Shown here one piece after another: positions 33,472 through 47,025 of a stretch of 64,000 nt of DNA; the first letter of the stretch is position 1, and every line of letters begins with the position of its first letter. This DNA is from Thalassia testudinum (taxonomy: Eukaryota; Streptophyta; Magnoliopsida; Alismatales; Hydrocharitaceae). The stretch is taken from assembly GCA_037157565.1 (NCBI GenBank), contig JAZHRO010000013.1:115830001-115894000 (forward strand), in the 5' to 3' direction. Position numbers and translations under genes: made by a program. The notes below the pieces were generated by a model, which was not told where the DNA came from, searched no databases, and saw only the letters and a list, made by a program, of their open reading frames with translations.

Positions 33472-33476
33472 AAAAG

Positions 33477-35696
33477 TGATGCGAAAAATCGCGTGATTTG
33501 TAATTTGGGTTTTCAAAGTCATTGTAACATGCGAAATCGCATACGCTTTTAAATTTCTATTCCTAGATAGGGGAGTATCTAGGGTCATCCAAGGGGGCAA
33601 GTTTGCAATTCAAATCTCTTACTTTTAAAGGAAACTCAATCTTTCTTTTTGGTATTTTTAAATATATAATTTTTATGTTTTGAAATAATGAAGGCAAAAT
33701 GCGAATTGTTGACGGAGAAGCAACTAACACCTACAATCACTAAGCTAAAACCTAAGTGACAAATATGACCCCTCCCTAAGCTCACTCTAGAGACGTGGAT
33801 GCCTAGAGTAATTAGGAAGTGGAAGTGGAAAAGTGCTAAAACAAAGATAAAGCAATTGCAATAGAAATTGAAAAGAAGGCAAATTGATTTAGTAGAATTT
33901 ATGTTTTACAAAACAATGCAGAGGAATGCTTCTACTTAAAATGGTAAGTATAAAAGTAATAAAAAAACACAAATCCTCTTGCAGAATCTGGTGAAGAAGG
34001 GAGTCCTCTTGCTCCTTGGCTTGAAAAGAAGGTCTCCTTCTTCTCCTTCCTTGAATGCTCCTCCAAGGTGGATGCTCTCCACCTCAATTCTTTCCTCCAA
34101 GGGTGGGCATGCACCACCCTTAAGCTCTCCTCCAAGGTGGTGTGGACCACCTTCAAGGTCTCCTCCAAAGGTCTTCCTTGCCTGGCTTCTCCTTTGGCTG
34201 GTGTGGGCACAAGAGAGAAAGGAAGAGGGGAAGGCACCAAGGGGACAGAGTATCCCCTTAACCTTCTTCTTCTTCTTCTCTCTTGGGCGTGAGCTTTAGG
34301 TAGAATATGAGAGGTATTTTGCTAGCCAAGGATGGGTTGTAAGGTGGTGGGAGTTGGTCTTTTCATAGGGTAGGATGAGAGGGTTAAGGTGACTCTTGAG
34401 ATGGATGGCTAAGATGGGAAGATGGGGGTGGTTAGGTGATCCTAGGGCTAAGGAGAGTTGGCACCACCTAAGGGATGTAAGGGGGGTAGTTATGGGTGGC
34501 CAAGGGACACCTAAAAGTGGCACCAACCATGGAGAGGTGACATGGGTTGCACCAATTTCTAGGCTTCTAGAAGGGGGTTAAGGTGGATGGTGGATGTGGC
34601 TTGGAGGGGTTATGTGTAGGGTGGATATAGGGGTTGAAGTTGGCACCAAAAGGGAGGTGGTTAGGGTTAGTTTTGGCACCAACTTTTGGTGCCTTTTGCT
34701 GGTTAGTTGAGGGGTGAAAGGTGGTGAAGTGGTGGCGCCAAAATGAGTAGGGTGAGCTAGCTTAAGTAGGCTTAGGTGGACTTGGAGTGGAAGGTTATGT
34801 AGGTAGAGTTAGGGTTAGGTTTTTGGTGCCAGGGAGGTGGATGATAGCCAGGCTAAGCTAAGCTAAGCTAGCTTAGCTAGCTGTGGAGTAGAGGAGTATG
34901 CATGTGGAGCTTAGGGTTTGAGGAGAGGAGCTGGATATGAAGAGTCTGGAGCTGAATTGGAGCTGGCAGCTATTGAAGAGGTCAACATGGGGCTACTCTA
35001 GCTGGCTTAGCTTGCTAGTAATTTGCTAGCTGCTAAGCCAGGCTAAAGTGAGCTGGCTTCTATTGAATGGAGCTGAGGTGAGCTGGGTCTGGTGCTCCCG
35101 GGGAATTGAGCTGGTTGAGATAGCTAAGGTAGCTTATCTCACTAACTTGAGCTAAGCTAAGTCCATGGGAGTTGGAATGGATTCATCTTTAGCTGGCTGG
35201 AGTTGAGTAGAGCTGGATGTAGTTGAACCTGAGCTGGGGTGAACTCCAGTCAACTTAGCTGAGCTAGCTAGAGCTCCCTATGGACTAATGAGCTGAGATG
35301 AGCTAGACTCAACTAAGTTGGGCTGCATCAAAGTTGACTTGAGCTAGGGTGAGCTAAGATGAGCTCTCAGCTGAGATGAGCTGAATGGAGTTAGGATGAG
35401 CTAGCCCTAGTCCAAGTGAGCTGAATTCCAGCTGTGGGGAGCTGGATCAAGCTGAGTTCCAACTAGTCTGAGCTTCTTCTTCACCAGTTTCCTTCCTGAG
35501 TGCTAAGGTTTTAGGGATCTGTATATCTAGTCATCGCTAACACTCACAAAAACACATTAAAATGACAAGAAAAATGCAATGCATGCCTATCCTAATTTAT
35601 AACTAAATGCAACCCCAAAAACCCGTTTGCGAAGCAAAACCCTAAGAGCTAGGATTGTTTTAATGCAAAAGAATGATGATAAACTGGCATTTATCA
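33477..35696 (-). repeat. Element D 5' LTR (2220 bp)
   Basis: Plus strand starts TGATGCGAAA and ends TTTATCA, followed by ctaat. The TATA box is changed to TATGAAAA (34360-34367); the 3' LTR keeps TATAAAAA. Confidence 0.9.
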
Positions 35697-35701
35697 CTAA
35701 T

Positions 35702-36756
35702 TAATCTAGGTGCTCTCATAAACCCTTGGATTAGTTTGGTTGTTTTGATTTCCACCTCCACCCTCCTCACTCTCGCTTAAAAAAAAATCTAAAACAAAAA
35801 AACCACAGAGGTACACAACCTCTTCTAATTCTTCATACTCAACTGGTATCCCGATCTTTGGAATCGGTACACACAACCAAACAAATAATTGAGTAGAAAT
35901 CAAATTAGGCAACCATTTGTGTGCCTGACTCACTGGTGCATTAAGGCCAATTGCTTGAATTGTTTGGGCCTCACTACTTCATATATAAATAACTCATCAA
36001 ATAGCTTGCTCATTAGGGTTAACAATTAAGTTTAATACCAGACACTCCACTTTATTTTGATTCTAAAGGAAAACATCTTTACTCGTGTTTGCAAATCTTG
36101 GTGTGCCTCCTGAATTTGATTGAAACCACCTTAATTTAAACCCTAAAAGCTACTTAAGTAAGATTTGAACTCTAAAAGCCACTTATCCAAATAATCTTGC
36201 TTGAAAACCCTAGTTTTGCATGCACTCACAGTTACTCAATTAATCATTAAGGGCACAACCTATTTTAAGAGCCCACCACATTCCAAAAGCACTACAATCC
36301 CAGGCCTAATCTCAAATCAAGTAGATGTTGGCCCTAGGACTCATCAATCCTTTTTAGGATATTCCTCATACTATGGTGTGAATTTGTGACATCTATTTTC
36401 TCCTGAAGGTGATAAGTTGGGTGGCTCGATTGTCAAATAGCTTAAGTAGGTAGGGGTTTGGCATAATTAGTGACCTTCAGGACACTCGCCCCCTGTCTCG
36501 CCATCCCAACTTAACCAGCTTTTGGATTAAGGACAACACAAAAATTTGTGTTGTGGTTTGAGTTTATTTTAGAGCATAGGTCCTTAGGCTACCTAACTTA
36601 AGGACAGGCTTGCTTTGTTGTGCTACAAGGTTCTTATCCCCAGTCCTTCTGACCTCTTCCTAGTTTATGCTTGGAAGAGGCTCATTGAATCCCCACTTGG
36701 AAGGACCATTAGACCATTCAAGGAGGCGTAGGTTGAATTTTAATCCAATTGATCCC
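35702..36756 (+). other. Element C leader, second part
   Basis: Continues the leader after D (first part 20009-20217). Homologous to B 12735-13800. No gene seen. Confidence 0.65.
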
Positions 36757-38732
36757 ATGGCTAATCAACCACCTCCTTTGCCTCAGAATCCACAAGAGAT
36801 GCTGCAAAGGTAGCTGGAACAAATGCAGCAAATGCAAGAATGCTTCCAGTGAATGCATGGTCAGGGCACTCGCCCTTGAGGGATTTTTATGATCCTTCAA
36901 ACTACAGGGAATGTCTTGATGTCCATATTCTAGTTGGAGATGTAGAAATCAAGCCCTAAGTGTTAAGCCTGATCAAATATTTCCAAGGGCTTGTCTCTGA
37001 AGACCCGTTTCAGCATTTGTAGGACTTGACCACTTTGGTCCAAACCACCAAAGCATGAAACATGGACGAGGAGCAAATGATCATGGCACTTTTTCCCCAC
37101 TCTCTTAGGGATAAGACCACACATTGGTACCAGACAATTCGAAGGCCAATCGCAACTTGGAATGGTCTTAAATCAGCTTTCTTAAAGAAATCTTTCCAAT
37201 TGGGTGTACCAATGCATTGAGATGGGCAATTACTACTTTCTTCCAGTGGTCGGGGGAATCGCTTCATGGTGCCTAGGAGTGATTCCAGGATCTATTGCAG
37301 AAGTGTCCACACTATGAGGTGTCAAAATGGCAACTCGTGCTAATCTTTTATCATGGGTTGATTGAGCAACTCCGTAACCACGTGGATACTTCTTGCGGAG
37401 GCAATTTCCTCAACAAGGATGCAGATAGTGCACATGAATTATTTGAGGAAATGCGTGGAAATTCCATCAATCATTCTTCCATGGATACTTTTAACCGGTC
37501 CCAACAACCTAGATTGAATGTTAATGACGTCCATGATTCTCATTCATTCGATATGGAATTGATTTGTAATAAACTAGATAAGGTGGACCTGGTTACCAAA
37601 AGAATGGAAGAGTGGATGGTTGGAAACTCTGCAAATACTTCTCAATCCACTCAATCCCAGAATTCGGGATTCCATTCTTAAGGAGCTCCTATTGGATGGG
37701 AGTTCATGAATCAACTGGAAGCAACTCAACCTGTAAGCCAGCATTATTCGAAACCCCATGGGTACCAAACTGGGGCCTTTGATCCCAATTTCTCTGATAT
37801 CTCTCCTTCTTTCGCACCATCCTTGCCCTATGAGAATGTGCATGCTGTACAGGAGAACGTTAGGTCCAACCCATATTCTAACTCTTATAATTCAGGTTGG
37901 AGGAACCACCCTAACTTCTCCTGGAAAAATCTGGGGCAGCTAACCCAAATCCAACCCAGCAACTATGCACCGTAAAGACCAATGGGTTAAGGTCATGTAT
38001 ACACTTAGATGCTCCCTAATCAGGTCAATCAGCCAACCTGGAGTGCCTGTCAACTTGTAGGGTAGGATGATTTGAACCGAGAGATGGTAGAGATGCAAGG
38101 ATTCATGCTCCAGCTCATGCAACAACTGAAGACATTGCTGGATAACTTGCAATCTAGGCTCATTGCTAACTCTCGCCAGCCTGGATCTCTACCATCTCAA
38201 CTCGTACCCAACCCTCGCAATATACAAAATCAAGGCAATCGAGCCCAGGGTACGAGAATCAAAGGGATCCACACGTACATGCTCAAGTGGTTGAGCAAGG
38301 TCCTTCTTCTGGTTCTTCATCTAATCTGGGTTATTTGGTAAATCAAGCCCCTTCGATCTTTCCTAACCCTCCCCAAGACCCAAACCCGTATGCTTATGCA
38401 AATTCTCTTACTTTGAGGAGTGGATGGCAAACCCAGGACCCAAAATTACTACCTTCTAGCAACCAAAACCCTGGGGAGCCCGAGGGAGAAAAGGAGGAGG
38501 TTGAAGAAGAAAACAAGGCCTAGGGACCTGAAATTGAGGACACCACCCACATCCCATTCCCTGAGGCCTTATTGAAAACCAGGAAGAAGAAAACCCTAGA
38601 TAGCAACGAGGAGCTCCGGAATTTATTCAAGAGTGTAGAGATCAATATCCCACTCCTCAACGCTATTAAGCACATCCAACTTACACTAAATTCCTAAAAG
38701 ATCTATGTACTCAAAAGTGTAAGCCAAAATAA
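36757..38732 (+). pseudogene. gag: Gag of element C, broken
   Basis: ATG at 36757 begins MANQPPPLPQNPQEML, then a TAG. The gag core is in several frames: about 36890-37290 in pieces, then 37295-37681 with WQLVLIFYHGLIEQLRNHVD and GGNFLNKDADSAHELFEEM. C-terminal pieces are at 37706-37975 and 38072-38523. In the protease frame a TAA lies at 38730-38732. Closest to B gag. Confidence 0.85.
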
Positions 38733-40027
38733 CCCACCCTGAGGAAGGTGATTCTCTCTAAGCAGGCGAGTTCTATTATCCCGGATCACCTTCCTTAGAA
38801 GAAGAGAGATCCAGGTGCACCCTTGATTTCAGGTGCCATTGGGGATTACACTTTTGATAGGGCACTATTAGATCTAGGTGCATCTATTAACCTAATCCCA
38901 ACCTCCCTTTATGAAAGGTTTGGGTTAGGTGAACTCAGGCTAACCTTAGTAATGCTACAATTAGCAGACTGTTTGGTCACCACACCGAAAGGCGTTATTG
39001 AGGACATTATTGTCAAGGTCAAGGACTTCTATTTTTCTATAGATTTCCCCATCCTTGACATGGATGTACCTGAAGATTTGAGGAACACGCCCATCATTCT
39101 TGGGTTCTCGTTCCTAGCTACTGCCAAGGCCAACATCAATTGTGAGAGCAGTAGTATGAAGATCTCCTTTGGAGATAGGAAATTGACACTTGATATTTTC
39201 AAGGCAATAAAAGGATTTGAGGATTGTGGATTTATTGAGGAGCTCAAGGATCATGATTTCAATGTTGAGATGTGTATGTCGATCAATGTACTCGAGAACT
39301 CGACCAGCACTAGCGAACCTAACCCACAACCCTCCGTGGTAGACTCGCTACACCTTGAAGAGGTTGTTGATTTTGTCGACTCCCAACCTCTTCCACTGGA
39401 CCGTCTTGATGAATCTTCATCAGCATCCTCCTTACCCTCCATCCTAAACCTGCCCCAGCTCAAACTGAAACCATTGCCTGAGAGTCTGAAATATGAATTT
39501 TTACGACCTAAGAAAATGCTCCCTGTAATTATAAGTTCAAACTAACTAAGGAGCAAGAGATGCAATTGATTAAGGTCCTAAAAGAACATAAGGAGGCAAT
39601 TGGTTGGACCATCCATGACCTTAGGGGGATTGAGCCATCTTATTGCAATCATAGAATTTTTATGGAAGATGGATCCCACCCTTCTCGCCAGATGCAGAGG
39701 AGATTGAACCCTAATATGCGAGAGGTGGTCAAGAAGGAAATCATTAAGTGGCTCAATGCAGGAATCATTTATCCATTCTTGGATAGTCCCTGGGTTAGTC
39801 CCATGCAAATTGTTCCCAAGAAAGCTGCGATTACCAGTGTGACTAACGAGAAAGGAGAGTCTATCACAACTCATTCAGCTTCCTCTTGAAGAGTCTGTAT
39901 CGATTATAGGAAGCTGAACACAGCCACGAAAAGGATCATTTCCCTTTTCCTTTCATTGACCAAATCCTTGAAAGGTTAGCTGGGTAAAAGCATTTTTATT
40001 TCCTAGATGGTTACTCGGGATACAACC
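38733..40027 (+). pseudogene. pol: Protease and N-terminal RT of element C, cut by element F
   Basis: In-frame TAG at 38796-38798, shared with B, then an open frame to 39545. It holds the active site LLDLGASINLIP and ILGFSFLATA (B has ILGRPFLATA). A short shift follows near 39545. RT begins at 39560 with LIKVLKEHKEAIGWTIHDLR, then NPNMREVVKKEIIKWLNAGI, and stops at 39889. The remainder up to DGYSGYN joins F at 40028. The missing part resumes at 52943. Confidence 0.88.
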
Positions 40028-41798
40028 TGATTAGTCCATTTTAATGGACTATTGTTATGCCTAAGTTAACTTTATTCTTACCTTTTAGGTTTGTTAATAA
40101 CTACATTAAGTTATAGAATGTTTGCATGCATCATTATTTAAGTTTACATCTATTTTATCGCACTCTATAACTTAATATGTAATGATTTTATATTTTGTTG
40201 TTGTAGGAATCAGGTTGGAAAAGAACAAGAGGGGGTGAAAGAAATTTCCCCCAACAACCTCAACTTCACCTCACCCAATATTCGGCAACCTCATCACCCC
40301 CGACAGCTGCCGGCCAAAATTAATAAAGGGATTTGAAAATCCCTTAACTCACGCGGGGAGAGATGATAAAAAGGCTTGGCAAAGTTGCATCTCGATCTAG
40401 GGATCTTCTTCTCCCCCTGGCAGGGAATTATCTCCACCTTCTCCACCGAGGAGAGGGTGGACGCTATGAACCAAGCGTGCCCTGTGCACACCCATGCCCT
40501 CATCAACCCAAGAAGCCTACAGGTGCCACCTTCCACCTCCTGTGCGTGTGCACCCTTGCACTCCACAGTGCCAAGCCTCTCACCGCCCTTCTCCGCACTG
40601 CCTACAGGTGCTAAGCGCCCTTCTCCACATTCCACTACAAGCGCACCCCCACAGGTGCACCCCCTCTAGCGCCATCACTGCCCCCCCACAGCATGCCAGC
40701 CGCGCCCTACAGGCGTTGCAAGTAGTAGTGCGCCTCACGCCAAGCCCTCCTTCCTTCAGCGTGCAACCGCATGCCCGCACTTGCACCCTTTGCAGGCGTG
40801 CACCATCTTCCACCATGCGCTTCACCTTCCACCGCAAGCGCTGCACCGCGCCCTCTACAGGTGCGCACCTACGCCCCCACCGCGCTCTTGCTCTACTGCA
40901 CCGGCTTGTACTTACGCCCTGTGCAACCGGCCGCAGCTGCGCCATCGCCCGCAGGAGCCCCTGCGCTGCATCGCAGCCACACACAGGTGACTGCAGGTTC
41001 ACAACCATGCCCTGCAGGCGCTGCAAAGGACCACTCCAGCATCAGCACCATGGCCCTTGCGTGCGCGTGCCCAGCACGTAGCCGCGCGGGCTGCAGCAAC
41101 AGGGTGCCCGTGCATCCATGCGCGGCGATTCTCTTCCAGCAGCCAACAGGCTGGCGGCCATTCTCCTTCGCCTGGCCACTACTGGCCACCTCCGACCGCC
41201 ATGTCACCGCCGTTGCGTAGCCCTCGTCGAGGCGTACCTCCCCGTCGACTCTCGCCGCCAACCGTGCATGGCTGCCCACGCGAGGACGAGAGAGGAGAAA
41301 TCCTCTATTTTTCTCTCAATTAATAATTACATTCAATGCCATTGCCAATTATATATTCATATTTTATTCAGGCCACATTGCATTGATGCACTCAGACTTT
41401 CCTGAAATTACTTGTTTTATGTGCATGATTCTACATTGAATTTCAAATCAAATTTGCATGCAAGTTGAATTTATATGATATGCCATTACACATGCATCAT
41501 ATGCATATTTTTGGAGCTTAATTACTGACGTGAAAACTGCATAAATACCCCTGAACCTTTAAGGAAATTGCAAGCTTCATTTAGAATAGCATATTCCTCG
41601 CATTAAAGTTGCGGAAGAGTCTGCGAACTGTATATTCCTCGACTTGTGAATTTATTGGTCTATTCCTCCCTGTGGATACGACATCCTTTACTGTGGTTAA
41701 AATTGATATTTAGTTTTGATTGAGAGATTTTCCATCACATAAAACACAACGACACATCATTCTATTGCTATCACAACTAAGAGAAACTCTCTCTATCA
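40028..41798 (+). repeat. Element F 5' LTR (1771 bp)
   Basis: Starts TGATTAGTCC and ends CTCTATCA. Its middle (about 40480-41300) is GC-rich with many chance reading frames on both strands. U5 motif TTCCTCCCTGTGGATACGAC at 41664-41683. Confidence 0.92.
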
Positions 41799-41801
41799 AA
41801 A

Positions 41802-41819
41802 TGGTACCGTTGCTGGGGA
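41802..41819 (+). other. Primer-binding site of element F, decayed
   Basis: TGGTACCGTTGCTGGGGA, three mismatches to the tRNA-Asp complement, 3 bp after the LTR. Confidence 0.75.
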
Positions 41820-43014
41820 GGAAACATGCCTATTAATTTTTTCAGGAATTTTCTATTATTTTGAAAAAGCTTTTCTGACATTGGTTCTCTTTGTGTGCAG
41901 AAATCGAATGACGAACACGATGGGCACGCACGGTAGAGATGATCTTTTTGGTAGACCTTGACGCCACCTAGAGGACAGCAACAGGAACATGTGGGCCTTG
42001 ATCCCACGCACATAGGCTTATGGAGGAGCCTATTTTTGATTTAGTCAGTAGAGCTTAGTTTAGATTTAGTTTAGATAGACATTAGAATTTAATTACTGTC
42101 TTTTGGACCCTTGTCAGGTATTTTTGGGAACATGTTCCCAGGCTTCTTTATTTCTTATCGCTCTTGTATGCGGGAGCGCATTTTCGAGAACGTGTTCCCA
42201 TTTATTTAGATTATAGGACTATTTGAATTGTTTGAACTGCATTTCGGTTAGTTAGTTAGATTAAGTCTATTTGTTTATTATTATTATTGAAAAAAAAATA
42301 TGTGAACTACCTGCTAGAAGTTGCATATCTATAGGACGACCATCTAAGACTGAATGAGCAGCATCTAGTTTATTTTTACTGCATTGCATTCATTATTGCA
42401 CGAAGAAAGTTGGAGTAAGGTATGTCTTCTCTTGAGCATCAATCACCTGTCATGCATCTGCATTGAACCTAAATCTAAGACCACTAAAGTGCTTGAAACA
42501 AATTAATTCAGTGGTCACTTTAAAAATTGGGACTGCTAAGAGGTTGGACCTTAAAATCTGTGACTTAAAATTGTGAGCAAAAGGATCTTGTTTGTGAAAT
42601 TTCAAAACTCAAAACACGATTGTATGTTTGCACACCTGAGACACTGTGCACCTCACACATAAGGTCACTAGATAAATTTCTACCTCTCCTCTTTTGCACC
42701 ACAAGGGAAGTTAGTTGGAAATCAACAAGCCTATCCACCAAGTTACTTCGGTTCCTCGTGTGTGAGCTCGATTCAAGACTTCCATCCCTTGCAAATAGGT
42801 TATAGGCACCAGTGAAGGTTGGCCTAGGAAGCATAATTTGTGCAAAACTTGTTTGGCCACCAACTGAACATTTAATTCTAAGACCTACAATCTACTAGAA
42901 ACATATCCCACTGAACTTGCATTTGCTTTGACAGTAGAACTCTCTATGAAGTTTCTGCTTGTATTCTGAATTCTTCTAAATCCTAAGAGAGTTAAAACTG
43001 TTTTGCTTAAAGAA
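41820..43014 (+). other. Element F leader
   Basis: About 1.2 kb with no supported gene and no clear match to the A/D or B/C leaders. Confidence 0.6.
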
Positions 43015-43399
43015 ATGGATCACCCTTATTCCTATCATTTAGATTATCAGAGTCAATACTTCCCATCTTTTAACCAGGATCCCATGCCCCGAGCATATCC
43101 ATCCTTTGATGGGTACATTGACAATTCATGGGATCATTCAGATCATTATCCTGGTAGTACTTGCTTGATAACTCCCACTTTTGAGCAGAGCCTAGGAGTG
43201 GGATTTTCCAACCCTAAAATCCCTACTTCCATGCAAACACCCAATCCTCCCACCCTTCATGATTTTTCGTATCAAGGTTGGACCGATACCCCTAGGCAGC
43301 CAGAGCCTGAAATTGACTATCCTCCCCAACCTGATAATAGTAGCCTCTCCTCTTTTATGATAGAAATGCAAAACTAGCAAAAGGAAATGATGGAATCTA

Positions 43400-43412
43400 T
43401 GGGAGAGATGTT
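43400..43412. repeat. Target-site duplication of the LINE, left copy
   Basis: TGGGAGAGATGTT, repeated exactly at 47922-47934. 13 bp is typical for L1 insertion. Confidence 0.9.
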
Positions 43413-43435
43413 TTTTTTTTTTTGAAACATTGAGG

Positions 43436-43460
43436 ATTGCTATCAAGATCCGATAGCAAT
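43436..43460 (-). other. 3'-end hairpin of the LINE RNA
   Basis: Perfect 9-bp stem ATTGCTATC/GATAGCAAT with a 7-nt loop, 12 nt upstream of the poly(A) tail. Confidence 0.65.
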
Positions 43461-43494
43461 TCGGAGGGTAGTATATTCCATATCAAAAAAGCAA

Positions 43495-46400
43495 TTATAG
43501 GTAGGAAACCCAACTATGTATGAGAGACCAGCACTCCTTTACAATATTCTCACATCTCACCGATCTCTCCTGAAAAAGCTTATCCTTATGCACCCTCCAT
43601 ACACACCACAACACAGTTGCCATAGCCCCCACAGGTCGACTAGGAGTGATGAACCTCTGCCACACTGAATCCCAGGAAGGAAGGGGTTCTAAACAAACCA
43701 ACCTCCAAATCTTATCCATGATCAAACAGGAGGAAAAAATGTGTGATGCACTACCAAAGTGAAATCCACAGAGAGGGCATACATTTAGCACAGTCCCCAT
43801 CCTTCTGTGTCGTAGATCACTAGTGATCAGCCCATCACGTCTACATAGCCACAAAAAGATCTGAACCTTCATAGGAACTTTTAGGAGCCAAATCTTTCTA
43901 TCAATGGGGTCCCATTCCACCTCATTATTTGCTCTAATAACTTTCTCATACGCTTGCTTCACTAAAAAACCACCCTGCCAGCAATAAGTATCTGTCCCAT
44001 TATTCACAAGTTGCAACTGTTGTAGACTCGCCATCAATTTCTACCTCTCCTCCCACAGACGAGTGCCCTGCCTGCACTGCTGTAATTCTTCCAGCTGCCA
44101 GCATCCTTCTTCCTGAGACCACAGACTGCTAACTGTGGCTGCCTTATCTGCAGCAGCACCATACACCCACGGATAAACCTCTTTCAGCAAGCCCAAGTCA
44201 GACCACCGCTCATTCCATAAGCTGAAGCCTCTGCCATCTCCTAGCTTTGGTTGCAACAGATGCCAATAGCTGGTGATAGCAGCAATCACTGAACGCCAAA
44301 ATGGAGACGGCTTCTTCGGCTGAAGCCTCTACAGATTGCTATTAGATTGCCCATAACAGTCCCTGATCAGGTCCTCCATAATCCCTCCTTGCCATCCAGA
44401 ATCTTGATGGCCCATTTCAACAACAAGGCTTCATTGAACTCCTTAAGAGCTTTAATTCCCAGCCCCCCAATCTCCTTAGGTCTGCAGATACAATTCCATC
44501 TGATGGGCTTCATGAAATTGCCCTCATGTCCTGCACCCTTCCAGAAAAATCTCTTCCTTATAGTATCCAATCTCTTCCAAATACATTTAGGGGCCTTAAA
44601 AATGTTGAAGTAGAAAATCGATATGGCTGTTATGACTGAATTAAGTAGGATTAATCTTCCACCTTAAGAAAGGAATCTACTACTCCCTTCAGCTTACCAG
44701 ACACCCTCTCAAAAAGAACATTCCAATATGATTTTTTCAATTTTGTGGCCCTCAGAGGTAGACCAAGGTATCTCAATGGCAGTTCAGCACGGGGAGACCC
44801 CAAAACACCCTCCAGCTCCCTCTGCTCCTGCTCATTCATGCCAAAGCAAATCAAAATCGATTTATCCTTGTTCAGACATAAACTTGAAATGTCACCAAAA
44901 ATCTTTACCAGTAGCCCTAGAGCATGTGCCTCACATCTGGATCCCTCGACAAAAAACACTGTGTCGTCTGCATACTGCAATATGGGGGCCAGGTTTCCCC
45001 TGTTAGACAGTGAGTATCCTCTAATGGCACCCACCTCAGCCAGTTTGCAAGCATACCTCGCAAGCCCGTCCACCGCAAGGTTGAAGATCAATGGGGCTAA
45101 GGGACACCCTTGTCTAAACCCCCATTGAGGTTGGATCCAAGCTCCACATGGCCTACCATTGACCAAAGGCGAAAAAGAAGCCGTAGTGATACACCGTTTC
45201 ATCCATTGGATCCAGAGAGGAGGAAACCCTCTTCTTCTAAAAATCTCCCACAAGTACGACCAAGAGATCGAATCATAGGCCTTTTGGAAATCCACTTTCC
45301 ACATGAATGCCTTGCACATCCTTCGATGCCAACCACTAACCATTTCCTGAGCCAAAATGAAGGATTCTTGAAGAGATCTATTGGGCAAGCAGGCAAACTG
45401 CACTGGATGAATCAGATCCTGTAGCACAATTCTCAGCCTATTAGCCAGGGTCTTGCTGATGATAAGATAGATGGAGTTTGAGAGGGAAATCGGTCTGAAC
45501 TTAGAAAAATGCTCTGCTCCCATTAATTTAGGGAAAAGAAATAGGTAGGACTTGTTAATACTCTCAAAACCCGCATTCCCCACCTCAAATTCTCTGATAA
45601 CATCCATCACTTCCTTACCCACCACACCCCACATCTCTTTGTAAAAGAAAACCTGTACTCCATCTAGGCCTGGAGAGCCTTCCACATTTAATTCACCGAT
45701 AGCTTGCAAGGTCTCCTGCTCAGTAATAGGTGCCGTCAAGAGCTTTTCCTGTTCACTCGACACCCTAGGACCCTCATTGCCCGCCATTCTCTAATTCCCC
45801 CTCTTAGATTCACGAGATGCCTCTCTAAAGTATTTAATGGCTTCAGATTTAATCTCTTGATCAGAAGAGACTCTATGTCCATCACACAAAATAGAGGATA
45901 TAAAATTAACACATCTCCGAGAACTAGCTGCAAGATGAAAAAACTTTGTATTGGCATCCCCCTCCTTAAGCCATAGCTGCCTGGATCTCTCCCTCCAATC
46001 GATTTCTTGTTTTAGGTCTTCATCAAGAACCACACCCTGCCACGTTTTTCTTTCAGCCAACTCATCTTCCGACAACTGATTAGCTTCTTCCTTTGAATCC
46101 AGCTCTTGAATTTTACTCCGAGCTTCCCTTCTCCTCTGACCCCTCAGCAATCCAACAGTAGATCCATACTCTTTCAAGATCATGCACAAACCAGCCAACT
46201 TGGCTGCCAGCCTGACAGTGGCAGATCCCTAGACCACTTTAGCTCTCCACCAAGAGCTGATCATCTGGTAAAAACCCGATTCAAAAAACCACGAGCGTTT
46301 CATTTTGAAGTAGGATCCAATCTGATTTTCTTCCCCACTATCCCATACCAACGGGGTATGATCTGAAAAGGGTCGACTCAACCAAGTCACATTCAACAAC

Positions 46401-47025
46401 TGAAATCTAACATGGATGTCCACATTCCCAAAGAATCTATCCAGTCTGGAAGCCAGCCTCTGCCCATTGCGCCACGTAAATTTCACACCCGAGGAGGGCT
46501 ATTCATTCAGCTGCAGGGATTGGACCATCATTTGAAACCCAATACCCGAACTGTCCATGCTACCATTTGGCCTATCAGCCCCTGTCAACACACAATTAAA
46601 GTCGCCACCTGTCAGCCACATCCCCCCCTACACCAAATCAACCACCGCAGACCACTCCTCCCACAGCTCCTGCCTGGCAGCTGCATTACAAGGGCCATAG
46701 ACACCAGTAATCCAATATATTCCTGCCCCTGTTGGATCTGGAACTTGCATGATAGCATATGTTTGGCTTTGTGAACCTCCAAACACTGAGCCCACCTCTT
46801 CCTCCACCAAATAGCAGTGCCACCAGACCTCCCATTCGCATCCGTCTGCACACAACCATTCGTCCTTGAGGCTTTCAATTCAGACCACACCCTGTCAGAG
46901 TTTCCTTCAATAAGTGCCTCTTGAATGAGCTCACAATCGATTCCCTATTCTCTCAAATATCTCATCAAGGATGCCCTCCGGCATTTATTACACAGCCCAT
47001 GCACGTTCCAAGTGAGTACCCTCAT
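43495..47025 (-). pseudogene. LINE ORF2: endonuclease, RT and zinc-finger domain, broken
   Basis: Starts at ATG 47023-47025 with MRVLTWNVHGL, the usual opening of an APE-type endonuclease. A stop comes about 26 codons later; the rest of the endonuclease is in 46890-46198 in pieces. RT is intact in 45787-44651: GSPGLDGVQVFFYKEMW, FRPISLSN, QGCPLAPLIFNLAVDGLARY, and the catalytic YADDT. The C-terminal zf-RVT domain is in 44037-43495 (IWLLKVPMKVQIFLWLCRRD, CPLCG, HIFSSC). It nicks target DNA and copies its RNA at the nick. Stops, for example near 44640 and 44300, make it inactive. Confidence 0.9.

Larger units (their letters stand above)
20218..35696 (-). mobile_element. Element D: full-structure but broken Athila-type retrotransposon (family I)
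   Basis: LTRs at 20218-22495 and 33477-35696, flanked by a perfect 5-bp target duplication ctaat (20213-20217 and 35697-35701) inside the leader of C. The minus-strand body runs PBS, leader, gag, protease, RT, RNase H, integrase, 3' UTR, PPT. Solo LTR E sits in the 3' UTR. The LTRs differ at about 6% over the stretch I compared. It is the only family I copy here with remains of a whole pol and is the model for the lost partner of A. No env-like gene follows the integrase. Confidence 0.93.

Noticed and set aside
40494..41220. Long overlapping reading frames in the GC-rich middle of the F 5' LTR (and 51474-52318 in the 3' LTR)
   Set aside because: Open in several frames and both strands because of GC-rich composition; lengths and starts differ between the two LTRs; no domain recognised.
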